Positions 59,931 to 64,000 of a DNA stretch of 64,000 bases are shown here, piece by piece. The notes under the pieces were generated by a model. It saw only the letters and a list, made by a program, of their open reading frames with translations. It did no database searches and had not been told where the DNA came from. The position numbers and the translations under genes are program-made. The stretch covers positions 21,133,379-21,197,378 of the forward strand of contig OX235263.1 of assembly GCA_944472135.2 (NCBI GenBank), given 5' to 3'. This DNA comes from Trichobilharzia regenti (taxonomy: Eukaryota > Platyhelminthes > Trematoda > Strigeidida > Schistosomatidae). Positions within the stretch are counted from its first letter, which is position 1; each line of letters begins with the position of its first letter.

Positions 59931-60725
59931 ATGCAACACTATCTGGTCTTCAGCTTGTTCACTGTCCTTGTCATTGTCGCCTGCAGCACACACGGTGAGT
60001 GAGTCAGTCAGTGAGTCAGTGAATGAATGGTTGAGTGAGTGAGTGAGAATCGCTGAATTGTCACTTGTGAGTTCATGTCTGCAATTTCTCCTGATTTGTG
60101 TTTGGTATTTCATGTGCACAAGTAGGCATATTTTGTGAAGTTGTTCATGTATGTATGTTTGCATGTGTGAATGTAGGTATGCTGATAATGAATAATGGCG
60201 CAGTGCAATGATTAAAATTCTACATGATTCGAACTGAACAAATGTGTGATACATGTGCATTACACTGTGCAATGTGTATATGTGTGAATATGTGTATACT
60301 GGAAAATTGGATGTGTCGATAGTATTGATGAGGTTGGTTGATGTTGGTTGATTGATGATTGTTGTTGTCCTGGTGATTGAGATGACAGTGATTATTGCGT
60401 GAGTATGTGAGTGTATGTGAGGTGAGTTGAGATAGGATGCGATGAGATGAGATGAGATGAGGAATTAATTTTGTCTGTGTGAAATTGCATTTCAGGTAGT
60501 GTGAAGACGACCAAGGTGGATGGCGAGTGTGGGACAGTGGGTAAATTCTGTGATATGAGTGGATCGCGAAACTGCTGTCCTCCACACGAATGCAAAATGT
60601 TGAATGAGAGAGAAGGTGCGTGTGTCAGGGGCGAGAGTGAGTGTCTTCCACCGAAATCACAGTGTCAGAGTGACGCTGAGTGTTGCAGCCAGAGTTGTGT
60701 TGATGGGAATTGCAAAGACAAATAG
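59931..60725 (+). CDS. Secreted double-knottin-like cysteine-rich peptide, copy G
   Basis: Exons 59931-59994 and 60496-60725, with a 501-bp phase-1 intron. The signal peptide is identical to copy F, including the silent Ile15 change. Exon 2 is the common form except E28K, before the first Cys. All 12 Cys, the splice sites, the TATA box and AATAAA (60974-60979) are intact. F and G differ from each other at two residues (28 and 60) although their arms are otherwise nearly identical. Likely active. Confidence 0.85.
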
Positions 60726-61155
60726 ATCCGTCTGTCAATCTATCTATCAACCTATCTATCTATCTATCTATCCATCCAACTATCTATCTATCTCTCTCGT
60801 CTATCTGTCTCCCTGTTCCACCGCTCTGTCTATATCCACACACGGCTATCTTGAGGACATACACAATACCATTCGCATTAATCTGTTCGATGGATTACAT
60901 TGTTACCGATAAACTCTTTTGAATTTTTTCTTTAATTTTCTTGTACATTTAGGCGTTTTAACTGTATTCATTCAATAAATATTTTCAGCATACTTGTCTT
61001 CATGCTATTTAAAGTAACTAATTTTGTGAATGTGGGAATACGCAGCATGAGTAGACTTTCCTATTGACCGTTGTATTTGCTGTCAATGGAGCATGTTCTG
61101 GTTGGAATATTAGGAATCATTTGTCAGCTAGCTATTGTTGATGTCATTCTGTGAG

Positions 61156-61290
61156 CAAATGTTTCCACCTCACCCTGAACGCATTCACACTGGTGATGAC
61201 TTTCTCTCTGTTGTTTCGGAGGCTCCGGTTCATTTTGTGATCGTCAAAATGCTTCCCAATGGAGGAATTGAATTATGGCTGACTTCATCG
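61156..61290 (+). CDS. 135-nt phase-0 exon candidate near gene G, splice sites intact
   Basis: Acceptor GTGAG at 61151-61155, 45 codons, donor GTATGC at 61291. Visible: QMFPPHPERIHTGDDF, then VHFVIVKMLPNGGIELWLTS. The FxIV-x-(L)-NG-x-IELW pattern resembles a beta hairpin in nidogen-like/extracellular domains; that is a guess from pattern only. Diverged versions occur at 15514, 26848 and 56150. Flanking exons were not identified; the unit may belong to a decayed gene. Confidence 0.42.
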
Positions 61291-62617
61291 GTATGCATAT
61301 CACACTACTTTGAATGCATTCGCCATCCGTTCGACTGGCTGATGTTGATGTGTAGTTTACACTTCGACTTTCAGTTCGTTGAGTCGTCTTCGAATCAGAG
61401 GACAATCAGTTTATTTTAGATTAACAAGAGTAACCGTCCTGCACTCAGAAGGAGGAAAAGTCGACGTTGACACGTTGGTGTGATGCAGAAGACTTTCGAA
61501 TACTACTCTTTTTTATCGGATGATGTTATGAAGAAAATTAATTTATCACTGGCAATCATTAGCTCAATGTGCTGTTGGCTGAAATGCCTCTCAAGCGGTG
61601 ACATATTTCAGACGTTCCACAGTCCACTTTCCCATGGATTTCTGAATAATTTCGCGAAATTTCCTAACTTCTTCATGTGAACGTGTATACCCACCACACC
61701 CACACACACCCACAAACACACACACTCTCTCTCTCTGTCTCTCTCTCTGGAAATAGGTCGAAGTAGTCAATGAGATTCAAATGTAGGCAGAATTGTTTGA
61801 TGAAATTGCTTTGAGTGTCGACATGACTAGATGTGGAATTCGGTCACCAAAATATTTCAGTCTTCGTGTGTTTTTGGGAAATTGATGTTTTAGAAGGAGT
61901 GATTTCTTGTTTTGTGTGACAAATCAGAATGGCTTTTGTTATTTGGGAAATACTGTTGGTAATGAAGTTCAATTTATTCCACACTGGCATGACGGTGTAT
62001 TCTACCAGATAGCAAAGTTGACACTATACTCATTATCAAAAAGCTGGTCTCACACATCTCCCTCCGTGTTCTTAGGTGTTCTCGAATCGGTGAATATTAT
62101 GTCGGATATGGATACGTTGAATAGACGAGAAGGTGATACACGTCATGGATTAATCTGCTGGTCAAAAACAGATCAACAATGAATGATATAACTCAAAACC
62201 GTGTTAGTCGGGAAATGTATAAACCGTAGGACCCAGCTACTCAATAGTGTATATCATCATACAAGAAATTGGTTCATAGTGTACAGTGAAAACAGATACT
62301 CGAAGATGACTGCTCCTTCATCATCACGTCCATGAGGATTCGGAAGACCTAAGTTTCCCTCGTCATAAGGAAATGAAGTTTATTCTGCAAGGATATCAAT
62401 GTGCGCACAATCAACTTGTAGTGAGTACTTTGATGACGTTTAAGTTTGAGTTTCATTCAGATAAGTGCTATCTATTGGGATAACTCAATGCACAAAATTG
62501 TCGAGGAGTACTAAGGCAACACCATTTATGCGGTAGTGGGTGTGACCAGATAATCGTCAAGAATAAAGACAGATGGATTCTCTTAGACAGTAGACAGTAA
62601 GACAGACGAGAGTATCA

Positions 62618-62785
62618 CTAAGGTAAACAAAGGAAGTTATTAGCCAGTATGCACTGAAGAGTCAGTCTTCTGAATAAACGATGTCGAAGATAATCTCATG
62701 TATATGAAATATACTATCTGTGTAGGATTTCATCATGAGCTGACATCTGTTAGACAACCATTGGTCATAATCATGTAGGTGGCTT
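62618..62785 (+). repeat. Inverted repeat bounding S segment copy 4
   Basis: Same ~157-bp repeat, P side. Its partner would lie beyond the window. Confidence 0.75.
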
Positions 62786-64000
62786 TCTAATTTCCATTGT
62801 GACGTCAAAATATGTGGGTCTAAACAGGTTGGGTGTGAAGACTAATTCTCAGCGCCAATGACTTTAGTTAATACCAGTCGCGCTGAAGTGTCTCGGCCAC
62901 ACTGCAGTGTATGATTAATAAATCTTATCCATGTTAACATCAGTTGTTCACTGGGTTTTGATAGATGTGACGATGCACATGATTCGATCGATGGCTTTTC
63001 ATCTAGTTATGTGGCTTGTGTGAGACAAGAAAAAATTAAACAGGCGGAATATGCAATTACAGGATATATTTGTAGATCACAACGAGAGCGTGAATAATAA
63101 TCACAATCAAATCCTCTGACATTATTTGGAATTTCAGATATCGGAAGTTGTTTGCTGCGCTCGAAACAGGTATATTCGACTGTGGACAGTTTGTCATAGG
63201 GCTTGGTGATGTATTCCTCAACAATCTTCTCAATCCTCAGTGCACATGCATTGCTAATCATTTATTTCTCCAAGTCTCCTGTTTGGAATTGCATGGCCAG
63301 ATATCAAGTCTTAGTGATAACTGATTATCCTGCATATCAGGAATTCTTTATACTATCACAGGATACGTTTTACTATTGTTTAGCTTCTTGACTCCCGAGT
63401 GGAAAATAGGGTATTTGTAGACGTCTCTTTTGTACTCTGTTCACCACCAATAATATCAGCTGTCTACAAAACTACCAACATGCCTCCACTTCTCATTCAC
63501 ATTATGCCATCCATGTCAAACTCGGATGTAGCTGCAACTGGTCGTCTGTCAATCAGGTTATATCTGAGAGCATATTGTGTGGTGTCACTTGAAGATATCC
63601 TCAGAGTACATCAAGTGGATCACAACTTCCTTTTGAAGAATTGTTGAGCTGCAGGTTGTTCACTGGTTATCATCTGATCAGCTTTCTTTTTGATTTATCC
63701 GAATAATGATGTGGCCAAGGGAACTGTCCTCCAACAAACAATGCTCCTCCAGACATTGAAAATTGAAGACTAGCTACTACCACTGTAGTGTCAGACATTT
63801 TTCTACAGTCGCGAGGATGAATTCCCCACTAGATCAGCTCCATCTCAATGCGAATTCTCATGAGTATCAATTTGATTGATCTTTCCTTATGGCCCCAGAT
63901 AAACTGGAGTGGTGTCCACATGGTCACTACTCTACCCAGAAAATCCAGTCCATTTCTGTAAGGCTTCTCGGTTGAACAACATCTAATATGCTGATGTTAC
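62786..64000. other. S segment copy 4 (partial, cut by window end)
   Basis: Matches 41709-42915. Contains the conserved open stretches 63007-63261 (-) and 63399-63647 (+). No gene assigned. Confidence 0.5.

Larger units (their letters stand above)
59437..64000 (-). repeat. Palindrome II, right arm
   Basis: Inverted partner of 49347-53915; it is still matching at the last base of the window. Confidence 0.88.

Overview
The window looks like repeat-rich, gene-poor nuclear DNA of a schistosome-type flatworm (family Schistosomatidae, most likely Schistosoma). The reasons are GT-AG introns with TATA boxes and AATAAA signals; Penelope-like, RTE-like and CR1/Jockey-like retroelements together with a Ty3/gypsy fragment; and tRNA-derived SINEs whose 3' half carries a hammerhead-ribozyme fold of the schistosome S-alpha type. 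The species cannot be fixed by eye. No rRNA, true tRNA gene, CRISPR array or bacterial-type operon was found.

The recurring gene is a small two-exon gene present seven times (A 4715-5471 +, B 12619-13387 -, C 22390-23173 -, D 38520-39310 +, E 47356-47585 - truncated, F 52623-53421 -, G 59931-60725 +). Exon 1 (64 nt) encodes a signal peptide. A phase-1 intron of about 0.46-0.51 kb follows, and exon 2 (230 nt) encodes a 75-residue cysteine-rich part with 12 cysteines arranged as two consecutive six-cysteine, knottin-like units. A, D, F and G have a TATA box, intact splice sites, an intact ORF and a poly(A) signal. B has lost its poly(A) signal, C has altered TATA and poly(A) motifs, and E has lost promoter and exon 1. 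Within exon 2 every difference I could find between copies changes an amino acid.

Layout: nearly everything else is a set of shared blocks arranged as nested inverted repeats. A/B and D/E face each other tail to tail across a 'P' block and an 'S' segment; S is itself bounded by ~155-bp inverted repeats. C/D and F/G are head to head across large palindromes (arms about 21.8-29.8 with 30.15-39.9 kb, and 49.35-53.9 with 59.4-64.0 kb, the latter running off the window end). A smaller palindrome (14.2-15.5 with 16.9-18.1 kb) lies upstream of B, but its right side runs into a Penelope-like element instead of a partner gene.

Mobile elements interrupt the blocks: a CR1/Jockey-like LINE (1.54-3.95 kb) carrying a SINE with a target-site duplication; Penelope-like pieces around gene A and at 18.1-19.66 kb; a gypsy gag/protease/integrase remnant (36.45-37.87 kb); an RTE-like LINE (42.93-44.89 kb, minus); and a short LINE 3' end (20.2-20.8 kb). 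Two other conserved exon-like units recur: a 135-nt phase-0 segment downstream of each cysteine-rich gene and a 120-nt terminal exon antisense to and just upstream of it. Both may be pieces of decayed multi-exon genes encoding beta-rich extracellular domains. The best candidate for an undescribed system is the double-knottin secreted-peptide family amplified in palindromes.
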